Assembly: GCA_017418975.1 (NCBI GenBank)
Contig: JAFOMG010000008.1
Span: 1 to 64,000, forward strand
DNA length: 64,000 bases
Source: Sphingomonas sp.
GTDB taxonomy: Bacteria; Pseudomonadota; Alphaproteobacteria; Sphingomonadales; Sphingomonadaceae
Direction: 5' to 3'
This document shows, piece after piece, positions 57,320-64,000 of this stretch. Position numbers and translations under genes: made by a program. How positions within the stretch are numbered: the stretch's first letter is position 1; every line of letters begins with the position of its first letter. The notes below the pieces were generated by a model. It worked only from the letters and a program-made list of their open reading frames with translations. It made no database searches and was not told where the DNA came from.

Positions 57320-57388
57320 CCGGCCAGCCTATCGAACTGGGCGAAAAGGGAAAGGCCCCGGTTCGGTGTGATTGTCCCGCCCATCTTG

Positions 57389-58081
57389 TCATCCCCCCGG
57401 CGTGAACTCCGCGACCAGGTCGTAGCGATCCCCGGGGAAGGTCTGGCGGACGAACGTCACCGCCCTGCCCGCGCGCCAGGTCCAGCGCTCGACCTGGAGG
57501 CAGGCCGCATGGGCATCGAGCTTCAATTTCCTGGCCAGCGGGCCGCCGGCGGAGACGGCGCGGATGCGGTGGCGCGCATCGGTCCAGGGGACATGGTGGA
57601 GCAGCCAGGAGCCGGGCGCCTCGGTCTCGAACGTGTCGGCGCGGGGCACCGGCACGGTGTCGAGCGCGATCAGCCGGCGCTCGAGGGCGAAGGGCTGCTC
57701 CCCGGCGAAATGCACGCCCTCGATCAGCAGCGCGGGCGCCGGAATGCCCGAGACCTCGATATCCGGATCGCGATTGACCACCCGGCAGGTATCGAGCGCC
57801 CAGCCATAGGCCTCGCCCCGCGCCGCGATCAGCTGGGCGAGATCGGGCACCGCCAACACCGCGGCATGGACCTGGGGATGCGCGACGAAGGAGCCGGCCT
57901 TGCGCCGGCGCTCGATCAGCCCGGCATGGGCGAGCCGTTCCAGCGCCTTGCTGACCGTGGCACGGGCGCAGCCATAACGCGCGACCAGCTCATGCTCGAA
58001 GGGAATGCGGTCGCCGGGCCGCAATTCCCCCGAGCGGATGCGTTCCTCGATGTCCGAGCGGATGCGTTCCTGCAGCGTCAC
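57389..58081 (-). CDS. hutC: Histidine utilisation repressor HutC (GntR family)
   Basis: A 230-aa GntR/HutC-family repressor of histidine catabolism. The winged helix-turn-helix occupies residues 1-68 (GDRIPFEHELVARYGCARATVSKALERL). The UTRA effector domain follows, with IEGVHFAGEQPFALERRLI and AGGPLARKLKLDAHAACLQVERWTW. Urocanate is the usual inducer. The GTG start overlaps the hutF stop as GTGA, so it is translated from the hutF-hutC transcript and should autoregulate. The palindrome at 59560-59577 is the likely binding site controlling both divergent hut transcripts. Confidence 0.9.
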   Translation of the reverse strand: MTLQERIRSDIEERIRSGELRPGDRIPFEHELVARYGCARATVSKALERLAHAGLIERRRKAGSFVAHPQVHAAVLAVPDLAQLIAARGEAYGWALDTCRVVNRDPDIEVSGIPAPALLIEGVHFAGEQPFALERRLIALDTVPVPRADTFETEAPGSWLLHHVPWTDARHRIRAVSAGGPLARKLKLDAHAACLQVERWTWRAGRAVTFVRQTFPGDRYDLVAEFTPGG

Positions 58082-59418
58082 CCGAGCAGGCGCTCCAGGG
58101 TTTTCCGATAATGATTAGCGATAGCCTCGCTCTCCCGGTGCTTTCCGCCGACGACCCGCAGCGTGCCGGCGCGCCAGACGCAGTCGATCGCGCCGGCACG
58201 GCCCGCGAAGATCCAGCGATCGAGAAGCGTGTCGGCCGAAGCGCCGGCAAAGCCTGGATGGTCCATGTTCAGGCTCACGATATCGGCGGGAGCGCCGGGC
58301 GCAATCCCCGTTTCGACACCGAGCGCCTGCCCCGCGCCCCGGAGCGCCGCGCCGAACAATGTCTCGCCGACCGAGGCACCCTCCGGCGACAGGATCGCGC
58401 GGCGCCGGAGCGAGAGGCGCTGCGAATATTCGATCGCGCGAAGTTCGTGCGCGGCGTCGATCTGGATGTTGGAGTCGGTGCCCGTGGCGATCTTCCCGCC
58501 GGCCGCGAGATAGCGCTCGGCAGGGAAGATGCCGTCGCCGAGATTGGCCTCGGTGACCGGGCAAAGGCCCGCCACCGCGCCCGAGGCGGCAAGGCGATCG
58601 GTCTCGGCTTCGGTCAGGTGGGTGGCGTGGATCAGCGTCCAGCGCCGGTCGATGCCCAGATTGTCGAGCAGCCACTCCACCGGCCGCGCGCCGCTCCAGG
58701 CGAGGCAGGCCTCGACTTCCTTCGTCTGTTCGGCGGCATGGATGTGGAGCGGGCCCGTGGTCAGCGCCGTGACCGCCCGCAGCTCTTCCGGCGTGACCGC
58801 GCGCAGCGAGTGCGGCGCGACGCCGAGCACCGCGTCGGCGGGCAGCCTGGCGCGGCTCGCCTCGACCAGCTTCGCGAAGCCGTCGATATCCGACAGGAAG
58901 CGGCGCTGGCCGGGCTTGGCCGGCAGTCCGCCGAAATCGCTGTGCGCATAGAAGACGGGGAGCAGGGTCAGTCCGATGCCCGTCCGCTCCGCGGCGTGGG
59001 CGATCGCCCCGGCAGTCTCGGCGGGATCGGCATAGCGCGCGCCGTCCACATCGTTGTGGAGATAGTGGAACTCGCCGACACGCGTGTAGCCGGTCTCCAG
59101 CATCTCGACATAGGCCAGGGCCGTGATCGCGGCGATGTCCTCAGGCGTAAGCCGGTCGAGGAACCGGTACATGATCTCGCGCCAGCTCCAGAAATCGTCG
59201 TCGGGCCGGCCACGACGCTCGCTGAGCCCGGCCATGCCACGCTGGAAGCCATGGCTATGGACATTGCCGAGGCCCGGGACCCCCACGCGATGGCGCTCGG
59301 CGCCGGGCGCCGGATCGGTGCCGGGCAGCACCCGCGCAATACGCCCTTCTGTGACGCGCACGGTAACGCGCTCGGCCCAGCCGCCGGGGAGCAGTGCAGT
59401 TTCGAACCAGAGATCCAT
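58078..59418 (-). CDS. hutF: Formimidoylglutamate deiminase (HutF)
   Basis: A 446-aa amidohydrolase that converts N-formimino-L-glutamate to N-formyl-L-glutamate and ammonia. The metal site shows HxH in GNVHSHGFQRGMAGL, His in HIHAAEQTKEVEACL, His in TLIHATHLTEAET and the catalytic Asp in ATGTDSNIQIDAAHELR. FWSWREIMYRFLDRLTPED is a HutF landmark. It is divergent from hutI, and its product is the substrate of HutG on the other strand. This shows the cell uses the five-step route through formylglutamate, not the direct formamide route. It is coupled to hutC by GTGA. Confidence 0.93.
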   Translation of the reverse strand: MDLWFETALLPGGWAERVTVRVTEGRIARVLPGTDPAPGAERHRVGVPGLGNVHSHGFQRGMAGLSERRGRPDDDFWSWREIMYRFLDRLTPEDIAAITALAYVEMLETGYTRVGEFHYLHNDVDGARYADPAETAGAIAHAAERTGIGLTLLPVFYAHSDFGGLPAKPGQRRFLSDIDGFAKLVEASRARLPADAVLGVAPHSLRAVTPEELRAVTALTTGPLHIHAAEQTKEVEACLAWSGARPVEWLLDNLGIDRRWTLIHATHLTEAETDRLAASGAVAGLCPVTEANLGDGIFPAERYLAAGGKIATGTDSNIQIDAAHELRAIEYSQRLSLRRRAILSPEGASVGETLFGAALRGAGQALGVETGIAPGAPADIVSLNMDHPGFAGASADTLLDRWIFAGRAGAIDCVWRAGTLRVVGGKHRESEAIANHYRKTLERLLG

Positions 59419-59457
59419 CCAGGCCTTCCCATTCTCGTCATTCCCGCCCCTTCTCCA

Positions 59458-59533
59458 TCATCCCGGCGGAAGCCGGGACTTCAGGCGATTGCGGGACAAG
59501 AGCCGCGCGAGATCCCGACCGCCGCCGGGATGA
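59458..59533. repeat. Inverted repeat of TCATCCCGGCGG type
   Basis: TCATCCCGGCGG (59458-59469) and CCGCCGGGATGA (59522-59533) are exact 12-bp arms 52 bases apart, with internal partial symmetry (CCGGCGGAAGCCGG). It sits in the divergent hutF/hutI gap, outside the operator. It resembles the dispersed GTCATCCCGGC intergenic repeats seen in sphingomonad genomes. Confidence 0.6.
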
Positions 59534-59559
59534 CGAACAAAGTGTGCGACGGGCCTTTC

Positions 59560-59577
59560 ATTATGTCTAGACATAAT
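59560..59577. promoter_or_regulatory. Perfect 18-bp palindrome, probable HutC operator
   Basis: ATTATGTCTAGACATAAT is an exact palindrome 26 bp before hutI and 141 bp before the divergent hutF start. Its GTCTAGAC core is typical of HutC-subfamily GntR sites. It is strikingly AT-rich for this genome and probably controls both hut transcripts. Confidence 0.82.
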
Positions 59578-59602
59578 CAACCAAGCAGGCAAGGATGCGC
59601 GC

Positions 59603-60790
59603 ATGGACCGACTCTGGACCAATGCACGGATCGCGACGATGGCGGCCCCCGGGATGGGCGTCGTCGAGCATGGCGCCCTGGCGGCGAAGGACGGCCGCAT
59701 CGCCTGGGTCGGCCCGGCCGGCGAGGCGCCCGCCGCCGCCGAGACGATCGATTGCGCGGGCCGCTGGATCACCCCCGGGCTGATCGATTGCCACACGCAC
59801 CTGGTCCATGGCGGCGACCGGGCGCATGAGTTCGAGCTGCGTCTGCAAGGCGCGAGCTATGCGGAGATCGCGCGGGCCGGCGGCGGGATCGTCTCGACGA
59901 TGCGCGCCACCCGGGCGGCAAGCGAGGCCGAGCTGGTGGCGAGCGCGCTGCCCCGGCTCGACGCGCTGATCGCCGAAGGGGCAACCACGGTCGAGGTCAA
60001 GTCCGGCTATGGCCTGTCGCTCGAGGACGAGCTGAAGATGCTGCGCGCGGCCGGGGCGCTGGGCCGCGAGCGCAAGGTCCGGATCGCGACCACCTTTCTC
60101 GGCGCCCATGCCCTGCCCCCCGAATATGCCGATAACCGCGCCGGCTATGTCGATCTCGTCTGCGAGACGATGATCCCGGCCGTGGCCAAGGCCGGGCTGG
60201 CGGATGCGGTGGATGCCTTTTGCGAGGATATCGGCTTCACCCCCCAGGAGACCGGACGGGTCCTCGAAGCCGCCCGGGCGCATGGGCTGCGCGTGAAGCT
60301 CCATGCCGAGCAGCTTTCCAACCAGCATGGCGCGGCGCTCGCCGCTTCGCATGGCGCGCTGTCCGCGGACCATCTCGAATATCTCGACGATGCCGGGATC
60401 GCGGCGATGGCCGCGGCGGGCACGGTCGCCACGCTCCTGCCCGGCGCCTTCTATTTCGTCCGCGAGACCAGATTGCCGCCGGTCCAGGCGCTGCGTGACG
60501 CGGGCGTGCCGATCGCGCTTGCCACCGATTGCAACCCGGGCACCTCGCCGCTCACCAGCCCGTTGCTGGTGATGAACATGGCCGCGACGCTGTTCCGCCT
60601 TACCGTGGAGGAATGCCTGGCCGGCGTGACCCGCGAGGCGGCACGGGCGCTGGGCCTCCGCCACGAAATCGGCACCATCGAACCCGGCAAGTCCTGCGAC
60701 CTCGCGATCTGGGACGTCGAGCGGCCGGCCGAGCTTGTCTATCGCATGGGGCTGAATCCGCTCCATGCCCGCATCTGGAAGGGCCAATGA
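59603..60790 (+). CDS. hutI: Imidazolonepropionase (HutI)
   Basis: A 395-aa amidohydrolase that hydrolyses imidazolonepropionate to formiminoglutamate. Motifs are HxH in [74 protein letters not shown] and the catalytic Asp in [12 protein letters not shown]. All are standard for HutI. ATG 59603 follows AAGGA by 7 bases; ATG 59594 is possible. It is the first gene of hutI-hutH-hutG-hutU behind the palindromic operator, and its stop overlaps hutH as ATGA. Confidence 0.95.
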   Translation: MDRLWTNARIATMAAPGMGVVEHGALAAKDGRIAWVGPAGEAPAAAETIDCAGRWITPGLIDCHTHLVHGGDRAHEFELRLQGASYAEIARAGGGIVSTMRATRAASEAELVASALPRLDALIAEGATTVEVKSGYGLSLEDELKMLRAAGALGRERKVRIATTFLGAHALPPEYADNRAGYVDLVCETMIPAVAKAGLADAVDAFCEDIGFTPQETGRVLEAARAHGLRVKLHAEQLSNQHGAALAASHGALSADHLEYLDDAGIAAMAAAGTVATLLPGAFYFVRETRLPPVQALRDAGVPIALATDCNPGTSPLTSPLLVMNMAATLFRLTVEECLAGVTREAARALGLRHEIGTIEPGKSCDLAIWDVERPAELVYRMGLNPLHARIWKGQ

Positions 60791-62316
60791 CCGAAATCCT
60801 GCTGATCCCCGGCGCGGTGCCGCTGGCCGAATGGCGCGCGATCTGGCGCGGCGCGGTACCGAAGCTCGACCCCGCCGCCGCCCCGCGCATCGCCGAGAGC
60901 GCGGCCGCGGTGGCGCGCATCCTGGCGTGGGGCGAGCCCGTCTATGGCATCAACACCGGCTTCGGGAAGCTCGCCAGCGTGCGGATCGAGGCCGAGGACC
61001 TGGCCACGCTCCAGCGCAACATCGTGCTCAGCCATGCCGCCGGGATCGGCGCGCCCTCGCCCGCCACGGTCGTCCGGCTGATGCTGGCGCTCAAGCTCGC
61101 CAGCCTCGCCCAGGGCGCTTCGGGCGTGCAGCCGGCGACGGTGGCGCTGCTCGAGGCGATGCTGGCCCGGGGGCTGGCGCCGGTGGTGCCGAGCCAGGGA
61201 TCCGTGGGCGCGAGCGGCGACCTCGCCCCGCTCTCTCATATGGCGGCGACGATGATCGGCATGGGCTCGATCGAGGTCGATGGCCGCGTGCTGCCAGCCG
61301 CGCAGGCGCTGGCCGAGGCCGGCCTCGCGCCCGTCACCCTCGGCCCCAAGGAAGGGCTCGCCCTGCTCAACGGCACTCAATTCTCCGCCGCCAACGCCCT
61401 TGCCGGGCTGTTCGAGACCGAGACGCTGTTCCGGGCCGCCCTCGTCACCGGCGCGCTCTCGACCGAGGCGGCCAAGGGCACCGATGCGCCGTTCGACCCG
61501 CGCATCCATCAATTGCGCCGCCATCCCGGTCAGATCGCGGTCGGCGAGACGCTGCGCACCCTCATGCAGGGCTCCGCGATCCGCGCCTCGCACCGCGACA
61601 ATGATCCGCGCGTGCAGGACCCCTATTGCCTGCGCTGCCAGCCCCAGGTGATGGGCGCGGTGCTCGACCTGCTGCGCCAGGCAGGCACGACGCTGGAGAC
61701 CGAGGCGAACGGCGTCTCCGACAACCCCCTGATCTTCCCGGATACCGACGAGGCGCTGTCCGGCGGCAATTTCCACGCCGAGCCGGTCGCCTTCGCGGCA
61801 GACATGATCGCGCTGGCGATCTGCGAGATCGGTTCGATCGCCGAGCGCCGCATCGCGATGCTGGTCGATCCCGCCCTGTCGAACCTGCCCGCCTTCCTCA
61901 CTCCCCGGCCCGGGCTCAATTCGGGCTTCATGATCCCCCAGGTGACCGCCGCCGCGCTCGTCTCCGAGAACAAGCAGCGCGCCATGCCGGCCAGTGTCGA
62001 TTCGATCCCGACCTCGGCGAATCAGGAGGACCATGTCTCGATGGCCGCGCACGGCGCCCGCCGCCTGCTCGACATGGCGGCGAACTGCGCCGGCGTGATC
62101 GGCATCGAGCTGCTCGCCGCTGCCCAAGGCTGCGATTTCCATGCCGGGCTCACTTCGTCGGAGGCGCTGGAGCGCGTTCGCGCCCGGTTGCGCCGCGAGG
62201 TGCCAGCGCTCGACCATGACCGGCATTTCCACCCCGATATCGAGGCCGCCACCGCCCTGGTCCGCGCCGGTGCGGTAGCCGAGGCAGCGGCGATCACGCT
62301 GCCGGGGGTCGCATGA
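60787..62316 (+). CDS. hutH: Histidine ammonia-lyase (HutH)
   Basis: A 509-aa lyase that removes ammonia from histidine to give urocanate, the first step. The MIO cofactor forms from Ala142-Ser143-Gly144 in [16 protein letters not shown]. Other landmarks are [13 protein letters not shown] (53-65), the substrate-contacting [42 protein letters not shown] and [16 protein letters not shown]. The ATG overlaps the hutI stop and the TGA overlaps the hutG start, both as ATGA. Confidence 0.96.
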   Translation: MTEILLIPGAVPLAEWRAIWRGAVPKLDPAAAPRIAESAAAVARILAWGEPVYGINTGFGKLASVRIEAEDLATLQRNIVLSHAAGIGAPSPATVVRLMLALKLASLAQGASGVQPATVALLEAMLARGLAPVVPSQGSVGASGDLAPLSHMAATMIGMGSIEVDGRVLPAAQALAEAGLAPVTLGPKEGLALLNGTQFSAANALAGLFETETLFRAALVTGALSTEAAKGTDAPFDPRIHQLRRHPGQIAVGETLRTLMQGSAIRASHRDNDPRVQDPYCLRCQPQVMGAVLDLLRQAGTTLETEANGVSDNPLIFPDTDEALSGGNFHAEPVAFAADMIALAICEIGSIAERRIAMLVDPALSNLPAFLTPRPGLNSGFMIPQVTAAALVSENKQRAMPASVDSIPTSANQEDHVSMAAHGARRLLDMAANCAGVIGIELLAAAQGCDFHAGLTSSEALERVRARLRREVPALDHDRHFHPDIEAATALVRAGAVAEAAAITLPGVA

Positions 62317-63110
62317 GCTGGCTGGAGGTCCATCGCGGCGAGGCGCCGCTGATCGTCGCCTTTCCACATACCGGAACGGACATTCCGGCGGAGATCGCGT
62401 TCACTTCGCCTTGGCTCGCCCGCAAGGATGCCGACTGGTGGATCGATCGGCTCTACGACTTCGCCGCCGGCCTGGGCGCGACCATGATCCGCACCACGAT
62501 CTCGCGCAGCGTGATCGACGCGAATCGCGATCCGTCGGGCGCCTCGCTCTATCCCGGCCAGGCGACGACCGAGCTTTGCCCGACCACGACCTTCGACGGC
62601 GAGCCCCTCCAGCGCCCGGATGCCGATGAGATCGCCCGGCGCCGCGCCACATGGTTCGATCCCTATCACGCCGCGATCGAGGCGGAGATCGCCCGGTTGC
62701 GGGCGATCCACCCCAAAGTCGTGCTCTACGACGCCCATTCGATCCGCAGCCATGTCCCCCGTCTGTTCGATGGCGAACTGCCCCAGTTCAACATCGGCAC
62801 CAATGGCGGCACCACCTGCGCGCCCGCGCTCACCCGAGCAGTCGAGGCCGCCTGCGCCGCCACGCCGTGGAGCCGGGTAACCGACGGCCGCTTTCGCGGG
62901 GGCTGGACCACGCGCCACTATGGCCGGCCCGAACAAGGCGTCCATGCCATCCAGATGGAGCTGGCCTGCCGAGGCTATATCGACGAGCCCGCGACGTTCG
63001 ACGAGGGCCATTGGCCCACCCCCTATGACGAGGCCCGTGCCGCGCCGATGCGCGACGCGCTCGCCCAGATCCTCACCGCCTGCCTCAATTTCGCCGGAGC
63101 CCCGGAATGA
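62313..63110 (+). CDS. hutG: N-formylglutamate deformylase (HutG)
   Basis: A 265-aa amidohydrolase that splits N-formyl-L-glutamate to glutamate and formate, the last step of the route opened by HutF. Family signatures are [82 protein letters not shown] and [14 protein letters not shown]. It is the metal-dependent type, not the arginase-like HutG. ATGA overlaps link it to hutH and hutU. Confidence 0.94.
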   Translation: MSWLEVHRGEAPLIVAFPHTGTDIPAEIAFTSPWLARKDADWWIDRLYDFAAGLGATMIRTTISRSVIDANRDPSGASLYPGQATTELCPTTTFDGEPLQRPDADEIARRRATWFDPYHAAIEAEIARLRAIHPKVVLYDAHSIRSHVPRLFDGELPQFNIGTNGGTTCAPALTRAVEAACAATPWSRVTDGRFRGGWTTRHYGRPEQGVHAIQMELACRGYIDEPATFDEGHWPTPYDEARAAPMRDALAQILTACLNFAGAPE

Positions 63111-64000
63111 CTCGCCTAGATAACAGCCGCATCATCAAGCCCGCCACCGGTACCGAACTCAGCGCGAAAAGCTGGCTCACCGAGGCGGCGTTGCGCATGC
63201 TGATGAACAACCTGCACCCCGATGTCGCCGAGCGGCCCGAGGAGCTGGTCGTCTATGGCGGCATCGGCCGCGCGGCGCGCGACTGGGAGAGCTATGACAG
63301 GATCGTCGCCGCGCTGCGCGATCTCGAAGCCGACGAGACGCTGCTGATCCAGTCGGGCAAGCCCGTCGGCGTGTTCCGCACGCACGAGAACGCACCGCGC
63401 GTCCTCCTCGCCAATTCGAACCTCGTGCCGCACTGGGCGACCTGGGAGCATTTCAACGCGCTCGATCGCAAGGGCCTGGCGATGTACGGCCAGATGACCG
63501 CCGGCTCCTGGATCTATATCGGCACCCAGGGCATCGTGCAGGGCACCTACGAGACCTTCGCCGAGATGGGCCGCCAGCATTATGGCGGCGACCTTAAGGG
63601 CCGCTGGCTGCTCACCGCCGGCCTGGGTGGCATGGGCGGGGCGCAGCCGCTGGCGGCGGTGATGGCGGGCGCCTCGTGCCTCGCCATCGAATGCCAGCCG
63701 AGCCGGATCGAGATGCGCCTGCGCACCGGCTATCTCGACCGCGCCGCCGAGACGATCGACGAAGCGCTCGCGATCATCCGCGCCGCCGACAAGCCGGTCT
63801 CGGTCGGCCTGCTCGGCAATGCGGCCGAGCTGCTGCCCGAGATGTTCGCGCGCGGCATCCGCCCCGACCTGCTGACCGACCAGACCTCGGCGCATGACCC
63901 GGTCAACGGATATCTGCCCGTGGGATGGTCCGTCGCCGAATGGATCGAGCGGCGCGAGCGCGACCCGGAAGCGACGGCCAGGGCGGCAAAGGCGTCGATG
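63107..64000 (+). CDS. hutU: Urocanate hydratase (HutU), 5' part; runs off the window
   Basis: Urocanase adds water to urocanate, giving imidazolonepropionate; it uses tightly bound NAD+. The first 298 codons, about half the enzyme, are present, starting at ATG 63107 within the hutG stop (ATGA). Landmarks are [72 protein letters not shown], the NAD-binding [19 protein letters not shown] and [16 protein letters not shown]. The frame is open to base 64000; the active-site cysteine region lies beyond. Confidence 0.96.
   Translation, partial: MTRLDNSRIIKPATGTELSAKSWLTEAALRMLMNNLHPDVAERPEELVVYGGIGRAARDWESYDRIVAALRDLEADETLLIQSGKPVGVFRTHENAPRVLLANSNLVPHWATWEHFNALDRKGLAMYGQMTAGSWIYIGTQGIVQGTYETFAEMGRQHYGGDLKGRWLLTAGLGGMGGAQPLAAVMAGASCLAIECQPSRIEMRLRTGYLDRAAETIDEALAIIRAADKPVSVGLLGNAAELLPEMFARGIRPDLLTDQTSAHDPVNGYLPVGWSVAEWIERRERDPEATARAAKASM

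Noticed and set aside
63107..64000. Truncated hutU as a broken gene
   Set aside because: The frame is open to the last base and motifs are in order, so the truncation is only the window edge.

Overview
The window is high-GC alphaproteobacterial DNA. I read it as a Sphingomonas-type genome. It has two large TonB-dependent receptors, many exported hydrolases, xylose genes closely resembling the Caulobacter Weimberg pathway, densely overlapping genes and GC-rich convergent hairpins. These identifications rest on recognised motifs and remembered family sequences; no database search was run.

Layout. 1-3.1 kb: the end of a sigma-70-like protein, an orphan hypothetical, an XRE-type regulator and a dTMP kinase with an unusual P-loop. 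3.1-34.3 kb: a glucuronoxylan/xylose utilisation locus. It holds xylX, xylB, xylC and xylD (oxidative Weimberg pathway), a sugar porter, a LacI-type regulator, and GH3, GH9, GH43, GH67 and GH10 enzymes. It also holds ManD, a TonB-dependent receptor, four tandem flavin-dependent halogenase homologues, a 2OG-oxygenase-like protein and a cupin-8/JmjC-like protein. Copies of a 14-bp dyad close to TGGTAGCGCTACCA sit before xylX, the GH3 gene, the halogenase operon, the receptor and manD, with a weaker copy before the porter. They mark a regulon probably governed by the local LacI protein. The four halogenase genes, GH43 and GH9 form one chain joined by five 4-bp stop/start overlaps.

34.4-39.5 kb: a P-loop kinase coupled to pfkB, a BigR-like ArsR repressor, an alkB remnant, threonine synthase and a serine hydrolase. 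39.6-57.3 kb: genes suited to scavenging peptides and D-amino acids. They comprise a second TonB-dependent receptor, an AmpG-like permease coupled to a beta-lactamase-fold hydrolase and an M19 dipeptidase, a PBP4-type carboxypeptidase, an S9 peptidase coupled to an amidohydrolase, and a chain dgcR-dgcN-dgcA-D-aminoacylase-dicarboxylate symporter. The last set should turn D-glutamate into L-glutamate through N-acetyl intermediates. 57.4-64 kb: the hut genes, hutF-hutC divergent from hutI-hutH-hutG-hutU, centred on an 18-bp palindrome. Histidine goes to glutamate through N-formylglutamate; hutU runs off the window.

The best candidate for an undescribed system is the cassette of four halogenase homologues plus 2OG and cupin oxygenase-like genes flanking the xylan receptor. 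It has no biosynthetic genes, it is coupled to glycoside hydrolases, and one of the four halogenases has lost the expected catalytic lysine, catalytic glutamate and WxWxIP motif. No RNA genes, insertion sequences or CRISPR arrays were seen. No stretch longer than 300 bp lacks a gene.
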